A stretch of DNA of 64,000 nt, taken from contig NZ_CP020028.1 of assembly GCF_002240415.1 (NCBI RefSeq), forward strand, positions 2,629,501-2,693,500. The letters run 5' to 3'. The position numbers and the translations under genes are program-made. Positions 26,331 through 36,084 of the stretch are shown piece after piece (position 1 is the stretch's first letter; each line of letters starts with the position of its first letter). Below the pieces are notes generated by a model. That model saw nothing but the letters and a program-made list of their open reading frames with translations, had not been told where the DNA came from and did not search any database. This DNA comes from Paenibacillus kribbensis. GTDB taxonomy: Bacteria > Bacillota > Bacilli > Paenibacillales > Paenibacillaceae.

Positions 26331-26980
26331 CGGTATCCGATCCCCCAAACCGTCTCTACCGGAGAAACCTCTGCTTTGCCAAGCTTGGCCCGGATATTCT
26401 TGATATGCTCCACGATGGTGGCGGAATCACTATCTCCGTTAAACCCGAAGACGGATTCGTATATCCGCTCTTTAGAGAACACCTGGCCCCGGTTCAGGGC
26501 TAGAAACTCACATATTGCATATTCGCTTTTGGTAAACGGGACCATGACGTCCTGAACGGTGATTTCCTTACCGGACAGATTGAAATGAACGTCCCCGATA
26601 CAGAACACATTACGCCGTTCACGGTTTTCCCGTCTGAGGTGAGCGTTGATGCGCGCGCGCAGCTCTCCGGCCCCAAACGGTTTGATAATATAATCGTCTC
26701 CGCCTTCACCAAGTCCCACCATCACATCGTTCTCCATGGATTTTGCGGTGAGGAATAGTATCGGACAGTCTACCTTGCCGCGTATTTCCCGGCAGAGTGT
26801 GAACCCGTCCATCTTTGGCATCATCACATCGAGCAGTATGAGGTCAAATGCTCCAAGCTGCATGGTGAGAACCTGTGAGGAGGTGGAGACCACGGTGACC
26901 ACATGGCCATCTTTTTGCAAAATATTTTGAAGGAGTGCCAAAACGGCAGGTTCATCATCAACGGCCAACAAGTTTGCCAT
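26321..26980 (-). CDS. OmpR-family response regulator (LanR/SpaR-like)
   Basis: The 219-residue protein has a receiver domain with acidic DDE, the phosphoacceptor Asp in LILLDVMMPKMDG and the Lys in IIKPFG. A winged-helix effector follows: LTKSEYAICEFLALNRGQVFSKERIYESVF-like, here TKSEYAICEFLALNRG and VEHIKNIRAKLG. This is the type that controls lantibiotic biosynthesis and immunity genes. It is downstream of the ABC genes on the same strand, so the order is F-E-G-R-K. Confidence 0.9.
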   Translation of the reverse strand: MANLLAVDDEPAVLALLQNILQKDGHVVTVVSTSSQVLTMQLGAFDLILLDVMMPKMDGFTLCREIRGKVDCPILFLTAKSMENDVMVGLGEGGDDYIIKPFGAGELRARINAHLRRENRERRNVFCIGDVHFNLSGKEITVQDVMVPFTKSEYAICEFLALNRGQVFSKERIYESVFGFNGDSDSATIVEHIKNIRAKLGKAEVSPVETVWGIGYRWK

Positions 26981-27006
26981 ACTTTATTTCACTTCCTTTG
27001 CTTTCT

Positions 27007-27765
27007 CTACTCCAACGAATTTTGCCCTTCCCAGCGCCAAATCCATAATCCCAATAATACCATGATCGCTAAGGTTCCAAGCGCGCAATATCCAATTTCC
27101 CAATCGAGCTGCATCACGTTAGGGGGAGCAGCTGCTGAGCCTGCACCGTATTGTACCCAAATCGTGACGAACCGGGAAGCCCAGGCACAGGGGATGTATA
27201 TCCAAGGATGGTCACCCAGCCCGGTGAGAAGCAAAGCGGACAGCAGACTCTCCGCAATGCCCAGACCGATGGATGCTCCTTTGCCGAATCGCACACTCAT
27301 GAAGAAATGGAAAGCATAAATAAAGATACTGGCGGAAAACAGGATGCAGGCAGCAAGCACATAGAATCCCAAACTATACGGAGACTCATCCAAAAGGTAT
27401 ATAAAGCCTGTACCAAAACCGACCGAGGCGAGTAGAACACTGCCAAGTCCCAAAATCAGGAGCAGGCTGAACTTGCTTAGGAAGGGCAGCAGCTTGACCG
27501 GCGAGGTCAAGAGCTGCTGAAATTTCCCGGCGGCTGCTTCCTGATCGGTAGCCATGGAGCAGACGATGCCGATCAGGGTAGGAAGGGACACGGCCAAGAC
27601 CTGCAAATAGCCTTCCACCTTAGAAGTCGGTAAGTACGGAGTGAAAGAATAGTAGGCCAGAAAGATAGATATGCCCAAGAGCGGTACAAAGAGGTGCACA
27701 AGCAGCATAGGCTGCCTTCTAAGTTTGAGCATATCGGCTTTCAAATAGCGGAAAAAAGATATCAT
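27007..27765 (-). CDS. Lantibiotic immunity ABC transporter permease (LanG/MutG type)
   Basis: The 252-residue protein has about six hydrophobic helices and the MutG-type start FFRYLKADMLKLRRQPMLLVHLFVPLLG. A segment MATDQEAAAGKFQQLLTSPVKLLPFLSK is characteristic of LanG/LanE permeases. Together with LanF and LanE it expels lantibiotics from the membrane. It begins one base after the stop of the partner permease. Confidence 0.85.
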   Translation of the reverse strand: MISFFRYLKADMLKLRRQPMLLVHLFVPLLGISIFLAYYSFTPYLPTSKVEGYLQVLAVSLPTLIGIVCSMATDQEAAAGKFQQLLTSPVKLLPFLSKFSLLLILGLGSVLLASVGFGTGFIYLLDESPYSLGFYVLAACILFSASIFIYAFHFFMSVRFGKGASIGLGIAESLLSALLLTGLGDHPWIYIPCAWASRFVTIWVQYGAGSAAAPPNVMQLDWEIGYCALGTLAIMVLLGLWIWRWEGQNSLE

Positions 27766-27766
27766 T

Positions 27767-28498
27767 TTACTTGGCCTCCCGTTTGCGGAAAGACATCGCC
27801 GTCAGTGCCGACAGAATTATGAACAGGCCGAGTGAAATTACTACGCCGGGTACAATAACACGTCTATCCAGGAGCAAATCTCCCGCAGGAACGGCAAGTC
27901 CATTGGGCAGAACCTGAATAACGGCGCACATCAAACGGGCTGGAATTGCATAGGGGACCGACCACCACACGGTAGAGGTAGCAAACAGGATAGCGCAGGC
28001 TACGTTGCCGACCATGTTGATGATCAGTGTGGCAAACATGCCGATTCGGTCTGCAAGGAACAGGCAAAGTGGAATTTGCCATAAAAAAGTGATGAACAGC
28101 AGCAGACTTGCAGCGACGCTTTCCACCAATGACACGGAGCTTGAGAACACGAATCCGCCAATGGTTATCCCAATAAACAAGATAAGGGAGGAGACGAAAA
28201 AAAGACTTACGCAAACCCCGATTTTACCGAACCAGACACGAAGCAGGTCTACAGGCACTCCGAGGACAGCACGGTAATTAAGCTTCCTGCTGTCCTTTTG
28301 GATCACTCCTGCGCACATTATGGTAAGGGCACCGGGCAGCAGCATGGTATACCACCAATTGTAGCTGGCGCTTTGGAACATATTTCCCCCCATGAGCCCA
28401 GTACACAACAGAAGTGTGACGATGGGGGCAAGCCAGACGAGCTTTTTGGTAAAGGTACGCTTTAACTTCAAATGTTCTGCTGCTATGTATTGCTGCAT
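27767..28498 (-). CDS. Lantibiotic immunity ABC transporter permease (LanE/MutE type)
   Basis: The longest frame runs inside the ATPase gene, but the natural start is the ATG at 28498, one base after the ATPase stop (243 residues). The protein opens with MQQYIAAEHLKLKRTFTKKLVWLAP, typical of LanE, and has six hydrophobic helices. The GVIQKDSRKLNYRAVLGVPVDLLRVWFGKI segment lies on the cytoplasmic side. It is the first permease of the F-E-G transporter. Confidence 0.85.
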   Translation of the reverse strand: MQQYIAAEHLKLKRTFTKKLVWLAPIVTLLLCTGLMGGNMFQSASYNWWYTMLLPGALTIMCAGVIQKDSRKLNYRAVLGVPVDLLRVWFGKIGVCVSLFFVSSLILFIGITIGGFVFSSSVSLVESVAASLLLFITFLWQIPLCLFLADRIGMFATLIINMVGNVACAILFATSTVWWSVPYAIPARLMCAVIQVLPNGLAVPAGDLLLDRRVIVPGVVISLGLFIILSALTAMSFRKREAK

Positions 28499-28499
28499 C

Positions 28500-29207
28500 T
28501 TACTCACCGCCCTTCCGGTATTCCCGTGCAATTTGCATGAACAACGATTCCAGGTTTTGTCCCGGAGTAACCGCCTCCTGATAAGCCAGCACGCCGCCAG
28601 CGATGATGCCAACATGATCAACGATTTGTTCGACTTCGGACAGGATGTGACTGGAGAGAATCACGGTAATCCCCTGCTTCGGAAAGGAACGAATCAGCTC
28701 GCGCTGCTCCTGAATGCCAATCGGGTCAAGTCCGTTGGTCGGCTCGTCCAGGATCAGCAGCTTGGGACGGTTCAGGAGCGCAATCGCAATGCCCAGCCGC
28801 TGCTTCATACCCATCGAGAACTGACCGGAACGTTTTTTTTCGGTGTGGGTCAAATCAACCATGTTTAGTACTTCATCAATCCGCGAATCAGGCAGTCCGA
28901 GCAGGGTGGTACGGACCTTCAAATTCTCTCTGGCTGTCAAATTTTCATAAAGCGGAGGAGATTCGATCAACGCACCGATCTGGGCAAGGTTCTTTCGCGA
29001 CCAGGGATGCCCTTCATATAAAATTTCGCCGGATGTCGGACGGAGCATACCGGTTAGCATTTTCAGCGTAGTTGATTTTCCGGCCCCGTTTGGCCCGAGC
29101 AGGCCATAGACAGAATTCTTCTGAATGGACAGTGAAACGTTGTTCACTGCCTGTTGGCCTTTGAAGCTTTTGCAGAGATTGTGAGTCTGTAAAATCATGT
29201 TATCCAT
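28500..29207 (-). CDS. Lantibiotic immunity ABC transporter ATPase (LanF type)
   Basis: The 235-residue ATPase has Walker A GPNGAGKST, a Q-loop in IGALIESPPLYENLTARENL, signature FSMGMKQRLGIAIALL and Walker B LLILDEPTNGLDP. The E-loop (ESPPLYENLTA) in place of the usual Q-loop is a mark of LanF proteins. It is the first gene of the minus-strand cassette F-E-G-R-K. No lanthipeptide precursor or LanB/LanC/LanM gene was found in the window, so this is a stand-alone immunity cassette. Confidence 0.88.
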   Translation of the reverse strand: MDNMILQTHNLCKSFKGQQAVNNVSLSIQKNSVYGLLGPNGAGKSTTLKMLTGMLRPTSGEILYEGHPWSRKNLAQIGALIESPPLYENLTARENLKVRTTLLGLPDSRIDEVLNMVDLTHTEKKRSGQFSMGMKQRLGIAIALLNRPKLLILDEPTNGLDPIGIQEQRELIRSFPKQGITVILSSHILSEVEQIVDHVGIIAGGVLAYQEAVTPGQNLESLFMQIAREYRKGGE

Positions 29208-29328
29208 ATCAGTTCATCCTTTTCATTCGTTCTGGGGACTAATGTAAAGGATGATTCTAAGGAACTTATAAGGATTTGAAATATTGTCTTTAACAATTAG
29301 ATCGAAGGGATAAAACACACTTTGCCCA

Positions 29329-29366
29329 AACGTACATAGGTCCTCGCCCATGTGTACGTTTTTTTT
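29329..29366 (+). terminator. Shared hairpin 1 in the leader of the NarL-type kinase gene
   Basis: AACGTACA at 29329 pairs with TGTACGTT at 29353-29360, followed by six more T. A TGCCC precedes it and CGCCC lies in the loop. No gene on the + strand lies upstream, since the LanF gene points the other way. So it terminates nothing obvious and may act as an attenuator. It is closely related to hairpins at 31393 and 36085. Confidence 0.6.
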
Positions 29367-29473
29367 AACTCCGCCATTTTGTAAAATGGTTTGAGGAATT
29401 GTTTTATTTTTTTAACTAAAGCCGCAAAATGATAAAATATAAAAGTTGAACCCAAGACATAAAGAGGTGGACT

Positions 29474-30703
29474 ATGGACAAAGAATCCAATGAACATGAT
29501 CAAGGTGTAAACTTGAAGATAAACGACGGCGATAGAGATCGAATTAGTACATCCAGAGTTCCTATTATAATATGGGCCATTTTGATTCATAGTGAAGGGC
29601 TTATTTTTCAGAATAAATATACAATACTGCCGTTTCAAAGTATTTTGTTTTCCTTGGCCATGATTGTGCACGTACTTTTGTACTGGCATGTTCGTAAAGT
29701 TTTACACTACTGTTCATGGTTTTATTTTATTATTCAAGGAGCGATCATCTTTTCAAGCGCCTTTCTTCTGCCTAAAAGCTTTCCCATTGTGCTGGTTGGA
29801 TTAACACCTGCTTTAATCGGTCAAAGCATTGGTGTTTATTATCAAGCAAAAAAAGTTGTATTTGTGTTTTTTGGTTTCTATCTGCTTTTTTGTTCTTACA
29901 TGATATGGAGTTACGACAGCGATAGCTCCGTGTTATTTATTTCGCTGCTTATTCTTATTGCCATTGTCGTGGCTGCCTACGCTAATCTTTTCTACAGGCA
30001 GGTTAATGCACGGATTCGTACCCAAAATTTTCTTGCTGAGCTGGAGCTTGCACACCAAAAAGTGGAAGAGCTTACGCTAGCCAATGAACGGCAACGCATG
30101 GCACGGGATTTGCATGATACACTCGCTCAAGGTCTTGCCGGGCTTATTATGCAGCTGGAAGCCATAGATGCTCACCTGACAAAAGGCAGCGCGCAGAGAG
30201 CTCATGAAATCGTTCAGCAGTCCATGTCACAAGCGCGCAAGGCGTTGGCAGACTCACGACGGGCAATCGACAATCTGCGCTCCAAATCAGCCTCGGAAGT
30301 CGACTTTGCTGATGCAATCCGGGAAGAAGCACAGCGTTTTACGATGGCTACCGGAATTCAAACATCACTGGATATCAAGATTAAAGCCTCGGTATCCAGG
30401 CTGATGATTGAGCATGGACTACACATCATAAGTGAATGTCTAACGAATGTAGCCAGGCATTCGCATGCCAAGAACGTGTGGATCTCTATTTTAGATCATC
30501 AAGGTATACTTTCTATAGAAATCCGTGATGATGGAAAAGGATTTAATACAAATATCATTGCAAGACAATCAGGACATTATGGACTGATAGGCATTCATGA
30601 GCGTGCACGCTTGCTGGGCGGAATCATCAAGATCAGCAGCACAGCTCAAGAAGGAACAACTGTTAAAATAGAGGCACCCCTTGCTAAAGGAGACATTTTA
30701 TGA
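29474..30703 (+). CDS. NarL-type sensor histidine kinase (HisKA_3)
   Basis: The 409-residue protein has five or six hydrophobic helices in its first 180 residues, a short coiled linker, then the HisKA_3 H-box RQRMARDLHDTLAQGLAGLIMQLE and a HATPase domain with NVARHSHAKN, DDGKGF and GLIGIHERARLLGG. This is the DesK/LiaS-like group with a membrane-embedded sensor. An AGAGGTGG site precedes the ATG. The stop overlaps the regulator start as ATGA. The system sits directly upstream of an RND pump, which suggests it controls that pump. Confidence 0.9.
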   Translation: MDKESNEHDQGVNLKINDGDRDRISTSRVPIIIWAILIHSEGLIFQNKYTILPFQSILFSLAMIVHVLLYWHVRKVLHYCSWFYFIIQGAIIFSSAFLLPKSFPIVLVGLTPALIGQSIGVYYQAKKVVFVFFGFYLLFCSYMIWSYDSDSSVLFISLLILIAIVVAAYANLFYRQVNARIRTQNFLAELELAHQKVEELTLANERQRMARDLHDTLAQGLAGLIMQLEAIDAHLTKGSAQRAHEIVQQSMSQARKALADSRRAIDNLRSKSASEVDFADAIREEAQRFTMATGIQTSLDIKIKASVSRLMIEHGLHIISECLTNVARHSHAKNVWISILDHQGILSIEIRDDGKGFNTNIIARQSGHYGLIGIHERARLLGGIIKISSTAQEGTTVKIEAPLAKGDIL

Positions 30704-31350
30704 AATATAAAATATTAATCGTAGATGATCATTGGGTGGTTAGAGAAGGGCTAAAGCTTGTTATAGAAACAAATGACAGCTACGAAGTGGTTGGTGAAGC
30801 GGAAGAAGGAGAAACAGCGCTTGCCCTGGTTGAGGAGCTTCGGCCAGATGTAATCTTAATGGATCTATATATGCCACATATGAGCGGATTGGAAACGATG
30901 AAAGCTTTAAAAGAGAAGCAAAATAAAACGCCGATTATTATCCTGACAACCTACAACGAGGATGATTTAATGATTCAGGGGCTATCTTTGGGAGCCAAAG
31001 GATATTTATTAAAGGATACCAGCCGTGAAAATTTATTTCGGACGATTGAATCCGCATTAAGGGGAGAGACACTTCTTCAGCCGGAAATTACGGCCAGAGT
31101 TTTTGCTAATACAAGCAAGAAGGAATCCGAGCGTGAGCAGCGTGAAGATACTTCAATACTGACCGAAAAAGAAATACTCATATTACAGTCCGTTGCACGG
31201 GGGCTTAGGAGCAAAGAAATAGCGTTCGATATGGGGATTTCAGAACGGACTGTGAAAGCACATTTGACGAACATTTACAACAAGCTCGGCGTCGATTCCC
31301 GATCTGAAGCGGTAGCCGTGTCTCTGGAACGAGGTATCCTGCATCTTTAA
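30700..31350 (+). CDS. NarL/LuxR-family response regulator
   Basis: The 216-residue protein has a receiver domain with VDDHWVVREGL, the phosphoacceptor in DVILMDLYMPHMSG, TTYNEDD and KGYLLKD. A GerE/LuxR helix-turn-helix follows: LTEKEILILQSVARGLRSKEIAFDMGISERTVKAHLTNIYNKLGV (residues about 148-195). It is translationally coupled to its kinase. The most likely targets are the downstream pump genes. Confidence 0.92.
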   Translation: MKYKILIVDDHWVVREGLKLVIETNDSYEVVGEAEEGETALALVEELRPDVILMDLYMPHMSGLETMKALKEKQNKTPIIILTTYNEDDLMIQGLSLGAKGYLLKDTSRENLFRTIESALRGETLLQPEITARVFANTSKKESEREQREDTSILTEKEILILQSVARGLRSKEIAFDMGISERTVKAHLTNIYNKLGVDSRSEAVAVSLERGILHL

Positions 31351-31392
31351 TAACAGGAAATCTCAAAAAAATATAGGTATTTTGATCTGCCC

Positions 31393-31433
31393 AATCGTAC
31401 ATGAGGTGCTTGCCCTTATGTACGATTTTTTTG
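31393..31433 (+). terminator. Shared hairpin 2, between regulator and pump adaptor
   Basis: AATCGTACAT at 31393-31402 pairs with ATGTACGATT at 31418-31427, followed by TTTTTTG. TGCCC precedes it and TTGCCC lies in the loop, as in the other two copies. It may end the regulator transcript or gate expression of the pump. Confidence 0.7.
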
Positions 31434-31523
31434 TTTGTTAACTGTTGTAATGTGAAAAGAGAATACATGCAGTTTAATATCTTGGATTCTGATAACTGTT
31501 AGAGGAAGTCGAGGAGGATGAAA

Positions 31524-32930
31524 TTGTTGAATAGTACACGAATCAAAATGCTAGTCACGGGAGTCACTTTCGCTATGGTGGTGTCTGGTTGCTCAAGCCC
31601 TTCGGAGGACACCACCGCTCCAAAATCCGGTCAGCCGGTACAAATTCAAAAAGTGACGATGAAGCCGCTGGCTAATGAATTTAATTTGGCGGGAACATTG
31701 CAGGCAAGCCATGAAGCCACAGTTTCCTTTGAAGCGGATGGACGTATATTGAACACGATGGTTGAGGTAGGAGACTCTGTACAAAAAGGAAGTATCCTTG
31801 CGAAGTTAGACACATCCGCTTACCAGTTGCAGCTCGATCGGGCAAGGGCAACCATGGAAAAGGCAAAAGCAGGTGTCAGCCAAGCGGACGCTTCTGTTCA
31901 ATCGGCACAGGCAGGTATTCGTAATGCACAATCCCAGGTTGACGCGGCCCAATCCAAATTACAGGAATTAAACAACGGCGCAAAAAAACAGGAAATTGTA
32001 AAGGCACAGAATGCCGTAGATGCGGCAGCCAGTAGTTACAACAAGAAAAAGGCAGATGCTGCCCGGAGCCAAAGTTTATTTCAGGCAGGTGGGGTATCAT
32101 TGACGGAAAATGAAAATGCGCAACTCGAACTAACGAACGCACATAAAAATTTGGTTGACGCGCAAGAGCAATTGTCGCTCCTGCTTGCAGGGGCTTCTCA
32201 GGAAGAGCGTGCCCAAGCTTCGGCTGGTGTAGATCAGGCCAGGGCAGGGCTGGAGTCGTCTATCGCTACTAGGCAACAAGGACTGGCCAGTAAAGCTCAG
32301 GCGCAGGCGACTTATGAGGATGCAGTAGCTGCATATGAACAGTCATCTTTGTCTCTGAAAAAAGCTACCTTAACTTCTCCGATCACCGGTGTTGTGATTG
32401 AGAAAAAGGTTTCTGATGGTCAACTGGGCTCCAGCGGGAGTGAGGCATTTACGGTTGGAAATATTAGTACTTTAAAAGTGCTTCTGCCCGTACCAGACAG
32501 TGAAATCTTATCCTGGAAGAAAGATCAAAAAGTCAATGTCTCTCTCTATAATGAAATTCGAACAGGGACTGTCACCCAGATCTATCCATCGACTAATTCC
32601 AAAACAGGAAGCATCAATGTGGAAGTCAGCATTCCCAATCCTGAGCTGAATTGGAAGCCGGGACAAGTTATCAGTGCCGCTAAAAGCGTGAGTCAAACCG
32701 ATGCATTGTTAGTGCCAGTAGAGGCTGTAATTAGCAACGGAGATGACCCTTATGTTTTCAAAGCTGTAAATGATAAGGCCGTTAAAACAGCGATTAAAGT
32801 TGGAAAAGTGACGAATAATCAGTTCGAAGTTATCTCCGGACTGCAAGCAGGTGATCTCATCGTTACGCAAGGAGCAGGAACCTTATTTAATGGTGATGTA
32901 CTTGGGGAATCGAAGGAGTCGTCCAAATGA
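31524..32930 (+). CDS. RND/HlyD-family membrane fusion lipoprotein
   Basis: A GAGGAGG site directly abuts an ATG at 31518, leaving no spacer; the in-frame TTG codons at 31524 and 31527 have normal spacing and are better starts (about 468 residues). The signal peptide ends in a lipobox (VVSGC). A biotinyl-lipoyl hairpin follows: FEADGRILNTMVEVGDSVQKGSILAKLDTSAY, then a long Ala/Gln-rich coiled coil (residues about 105-275) and LTSPITGVVIEKKVSDGQLG. It links the RND pump to the cell surface. Its stop overlaps the pump start. Confidence 0.88.
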   Translation: MLNSTRIKMLVTGVTFAMVVSGCSSPSEDTTAPKSGQPVQIQKVTMKPLANEFNLAGTLQASHEATVSFEADGRILNTMVEVGDSVQKGSILAKLDTSAYQLQLDRARATMEKAKAGVSQADASVQSAQAGIRNAQSQVDAAQSKLQELNNGAKKQEIVKAQNAVDAAASSYNKKKADAARSQSLFQAGGVSLTENENAQLELTNAHKNLVDAQEQLSLLLAGASQEERAQASAGVDQARAGLESSIATRQQGLASKAQAQATYEDAVAAYEQSSLSLKKATLTSPITGVVIEKKVSDGQLGSSGSEAFTVGNISTLKVLLPVPDSEILSWKKDQKVNVSLYNEIRTGTVTQIYPSTNSKTGSINVEVSIPNPELNWKPGQVISAAKSVSQTDALLVPVEAVISNGDDPYVFKAVNDKAVKTAIKVGKVTNNQFEVISGLQAGDLIVTQGAGTLFNGDVLGESKESSK

Positions 32931-35900
32931 TTAAATACATCGTTAAAAAGCAGAAGATTACCCTTATTTTCTTTGGCATGTGCATTATGCTGGGACTTTT
33001 CAACTTTACATCGCTACCTAAACAGGAACAGCCCGATGTTGTTCCTATGGCAGCAAGTGTTACAACTGTCTATCCGGGCGCCTCGCCTGAAAGAATTGAG
33101 CAAACCATTACCAAGATATTGGAACAGAAAATTAAAGAAGTCCAAGGTGTCAAAACGATTTCTTCCACTTCATCTAAAGGCCAATCCAGCATAAGTATAG
33201 AAGCTTTGAATGATGCGGACCCGACAAAAGTGTGGTCTGATCTTCGCACAAAGGTGCAGGATGCACAGTCCGAGCTTCCGGCTGATGCCAAGCAACCCAT
33301 TATAAATGATAGCATGACAAGCTCTTTTATCGGTTCATATGCCATTACCTCTGATAAAGTTGAGAATTTATACTCGCTAAAAGAATTGATGAGCACCTGG
33401 AAAGATCAATTAAAAACGGTTCCGGGTATTTCGAAAGTTAGTATTCAAGGAATACCGGACCAAGAAATACGAGTCAGTTTAAACACACAAAAAATGCAGC
33501 AATATAACCTCTCCTGGGAACAGGTCGTTCAAGCCATTAAGGATGAAAACGACAGGGTTCCTACAGGAAGCCTGGAATTTAATGAGCGCACTTACCAATT
33601 GACGGTGAATGCCTCAACTGACCCGAGTGTTTTAAATAACATCGAGATTTCAAGCAACGAAGATGGATTTCCGATATATTTGAAGGATGTAGGTACAGCC
33701 TCGCTTGTTTTTAAAAAGGCGGGTAATTATACGTATGTGAATACTAAGCCTGCGATTTCGATCAGTTTGAGTGGAGATACAGGTACAGATGTGCCAACGG
33801 TTTCCAAAGCGGTAACAGCCAAAATTAATGAACTTGCGAGCAGCTTGCCTAAGGATGTACATTTTGAACTGCTGTTTGCTCAAAATGATCGTGTAAGTGA
33901 AATCTTTGGTAATCTGACCAAAGAGATGATCATCGCTATTTTATCGGTCATTGTGGTTTGTACATTAGGATTAAATTTGCTGACTTCTGCGTTTGTCGCT
34001 CTGGCTATTCCTGTTTCTATTGCTATCGGCTTTATTTTCTTGCCGATGACAGGGACGACGCTGAATCAAATTTCGGTCATCGGATTAATCATTGTACTAG
34101 GTATATTGGTCGATGATGCCGTCGTGGTCAATGACAACATTGAACGACGACGCTCTGAATTTGGGGAAGATGCTACCCAGGCAGCCATTAAAGGAACGAA
34201 AGAGGTCTCCTTGTCAATCATTACAGCCACGCTGGCTACGGTTGCAGCCTTTGCCCCGCTTTTATTTCTGCCGGGCAATATTGGAGACTTTATTAAGCCG
34301 ATTCCTACCGTGATATCGTTAACGATGCTGGCTTCGATGATTATGTCGCTTACGATCATTCCTATTTTCCGCCAATGGTACGATCAACGCCGCAAGGGGA
34401 AGGAGCGTAGTCAAGCAGTCAAGCCGCCCGGGCTTCTTGGGAATCAAATACAGTCTCTCTCTAATGTATACTCCAAGAGCTGGATGCCGAAAATACTGCG
34501 ACGTCCGCTTTTTACCGCTCTTCTAGGTCTTACGATTGGTACGGCAACATATGGACTAGTTGCGGTTGTTCCCATTCAATTATTTCCGGAATCCGATCAG
34601 GCAGATGCCACCATCAGTGTAACGATGCCAGAAGGAACATCCTTGCAAGCTACCAATCAGGTTATAAACGAGATCGGGAACTGGGTCCAAAAACAGCCAG
34701 AAACAGAACGACTGTCGGCAGCGGCAGGCGGAGGCGCACCTCAGATGTACAGTGATGTAGCAGGTGGCGGTGGCTCTGGGGGAGCGGTTCACGGACAGCT
34801 TGCTGTCGTTGGAAAAAAGGGGTTATTTGATCTCCAAAAAACAGTGGATCGTTGGACAAATACACTGCAAGCTAAATATCCATCAGCATCCATCAGCATA
34901 CGTGTGCCTCAACTAGGTATTCCGGTTGGTAGTGCAGTATCTATCCGTATTAAAGGTGAAGACATTGGAAAACTGCAAAAAATGGCAACTAAAGTAAAAG
35001 AAATTGTTGCGGGGACCACCGGGACTGTAGATGTAACTGATAATATGGGGATGCAAAGCTATAATTTGAATTTTCAAGTCAACCAGCAGGCCCTGGACAA
35101 ATATAAAGTGAGCTATTCCAACTTAACCCGTACTTTGTTATTAATGGGGGACGGGGTGAATGTGACGGACTTTGATACGGGTAAAGAATTGCTGGATATC
35201 AATATCTACATGGACAAGCCAAATAATGATCCAGAGGTATTATTCCAACAATTAACTGTGACCAATGCGGCAAACGAGCAAATTCCCTTGTCCCAGTTAG
35301 CTATGATGAAACCGGACTTTTCCATCCAGCAAATTCATCGTTATGATCTGGAACGGACTGTAACAATTTCAGCCAATGCCAATGGGCGTACGGCTACCGA
35401 GCTTACCCAGGACATTCGTAGCAAGCTTGCAAACACACAGTTTGAACCGGGGTACACTTGGGAGATGGGAGGGGAAACATCTGCGCAGTCCGATATATTT
35501 ATGGATTTGGGCAAATTAGCTATTATCGTTGTTTTTCTTATTCTTCTCTTGATTACCATGCAATTTTACTCGGTTTCCACACCGCTAATTATTATGACCA
35601 CAGTTTATCTGGCTGCGGCTGGAGGAATCCTGGGTAGTTTTATTTCAGGTATGCCAATTGGCTTTATGAGTATTATGGGTATCATTTCACTTGCTGGTAT
35701 TGTCGTGCGTAATGGTATCGTGTTGATAGAGTTTATTGAAGATGCGCGGCGTGAAGGGGCTGATTTGACAGAGGCGATTCTTATGGCATGCTCTGCCCGT
35801 TTCCGTCCGATCTTGCTCACTTCACTAACTGCGATTGTCGGTATGATCCCAATTGCTACAATAGGAGAGGTCCTGTTCAAGCCGCTGGCAACGACCATTA

Positions 35901-36037
35901 TATTCGGACTCATCTTTTCAACCATTTTAACGTTGTTTGTAGTTCCGACTCTTTATATGGTAGTAGCTAATCTGAAGCTGAAGCGGAAGCATAAGAAGGA
36001 AATGCGTACAAATAGCGATAACTCATTGTCTCTGTAG
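32927..36037 (+). CDS. RND efflux permease, HAE1 type (SwrC/AcrB-like)
   Basis: The 1036-residue protein has 12 helices, two large periplasmic-type loops and the HAE1 helix-4 motif GILVDDAVVVNDNIERRR with its paired Asp. The second half repeats the pattern with GIISLAGIVVRNGIVLIEFIEDARR (given as a landmark near residue 925). It matches SwrC/YerP of Bacillus, which exports lipopeptides such as surfactin and other toxic compounds. The start overlaps the adaptor stop by 4 bases. A hairpin related to two others in this region follows. Confidence 0.93.
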   Translation: MIKYIVKKQKITLIFFGMCIMLGLFNFTSLPKQEQPDVVPMAASVTTVYPGASPERIEQTITKILEQKIKEVQGVKTISSTSSKGQSSISIEALNDADPTKVWSDLRTKVQDAQSELPADAKQPIINDSMTSSFIGSYAITSDKVENLYSLKELMSTWKDQLKTVPGISKVSIQGIPDQEIRVSLNTQKMQQYNLSWEQVVQAIKDENDRVPTGSLEFNERTYQLTVNASTDPSVLNNIEISSNEDGFPIYLKDVGTASLVFKKAGNYTYVNTKPAISISLSGDTGTDVPTVSKAVTAKINELASSLPKDVHFELLFAQNDRVSEIFGNLTKEMIIAILSVIVVCTLGLNLLTSAFVALAIPVSIAIGFIFLPMTGTTLNQISVIGLIIVLGILVDDAVVVNDNIERRRSEFGEDATQAAIKGTKEVSLSIITATLATVAAFAPLLFLPGNIGDFIKPIPTVISLTMLASMIMSLTIIPIFRQWYDQRRKGKERSQAVKPPGLLGNQIQSLSNVYSKSWMPKILRRPLFTALLGLTIGTATYGLVAVVPIQLFPESDQADATISVTMPEGTSLQATNQVINEIGNWVQKQPETERLSAAAGGGAPQMYSDVAGGGGSGGAVHGQLAVVGKKGLFDLQKTVDRWTNTLQAKYPSASISIRVPQLGIPVGSAVSIRIKGEDIGKLQKMATKVKEIVAGTTGTVDVTDNMGMQSYNLNFQVNQQALDKYKVSYSNLTRTLLLMGDGVNVTDFDTGKELLDINIYMDKPNNDPEVLFQQLTVTNAANEQIPLSQLAMMKPDFSIQQIHRYDLERTVTISANANGRTATELTQDIRSKLANTQFEPGYTWEMGGETSAQSDIFMDLGKLAIIVVFLILLLITMQFYSVSTPLIIMTTVYLAAAGGILGSFISGMPIGFMSIMGIISLAGIVVRNGIVLIEFIEDARREGADLTEAILMACSARFRPILLTSLTAIVGMIPIATIGEVLFKPLATTIIFGLIFSTILTLFVVPTLYMVVANLKLKRKHKKEMRTNSDNSLSL

Positions 36038-36084
36038 ATGCTACAAAAGATTGATAGATTATAGTACTGCTTGAAACCTACCTG

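Noticed and set aside
24888..29470. A lanthipeptide precursor near the LanFEG cassette
   Set aside because: No short frame with a leader and a Cys/Ser/Thr-rich core was seen on either strand in the gaps.
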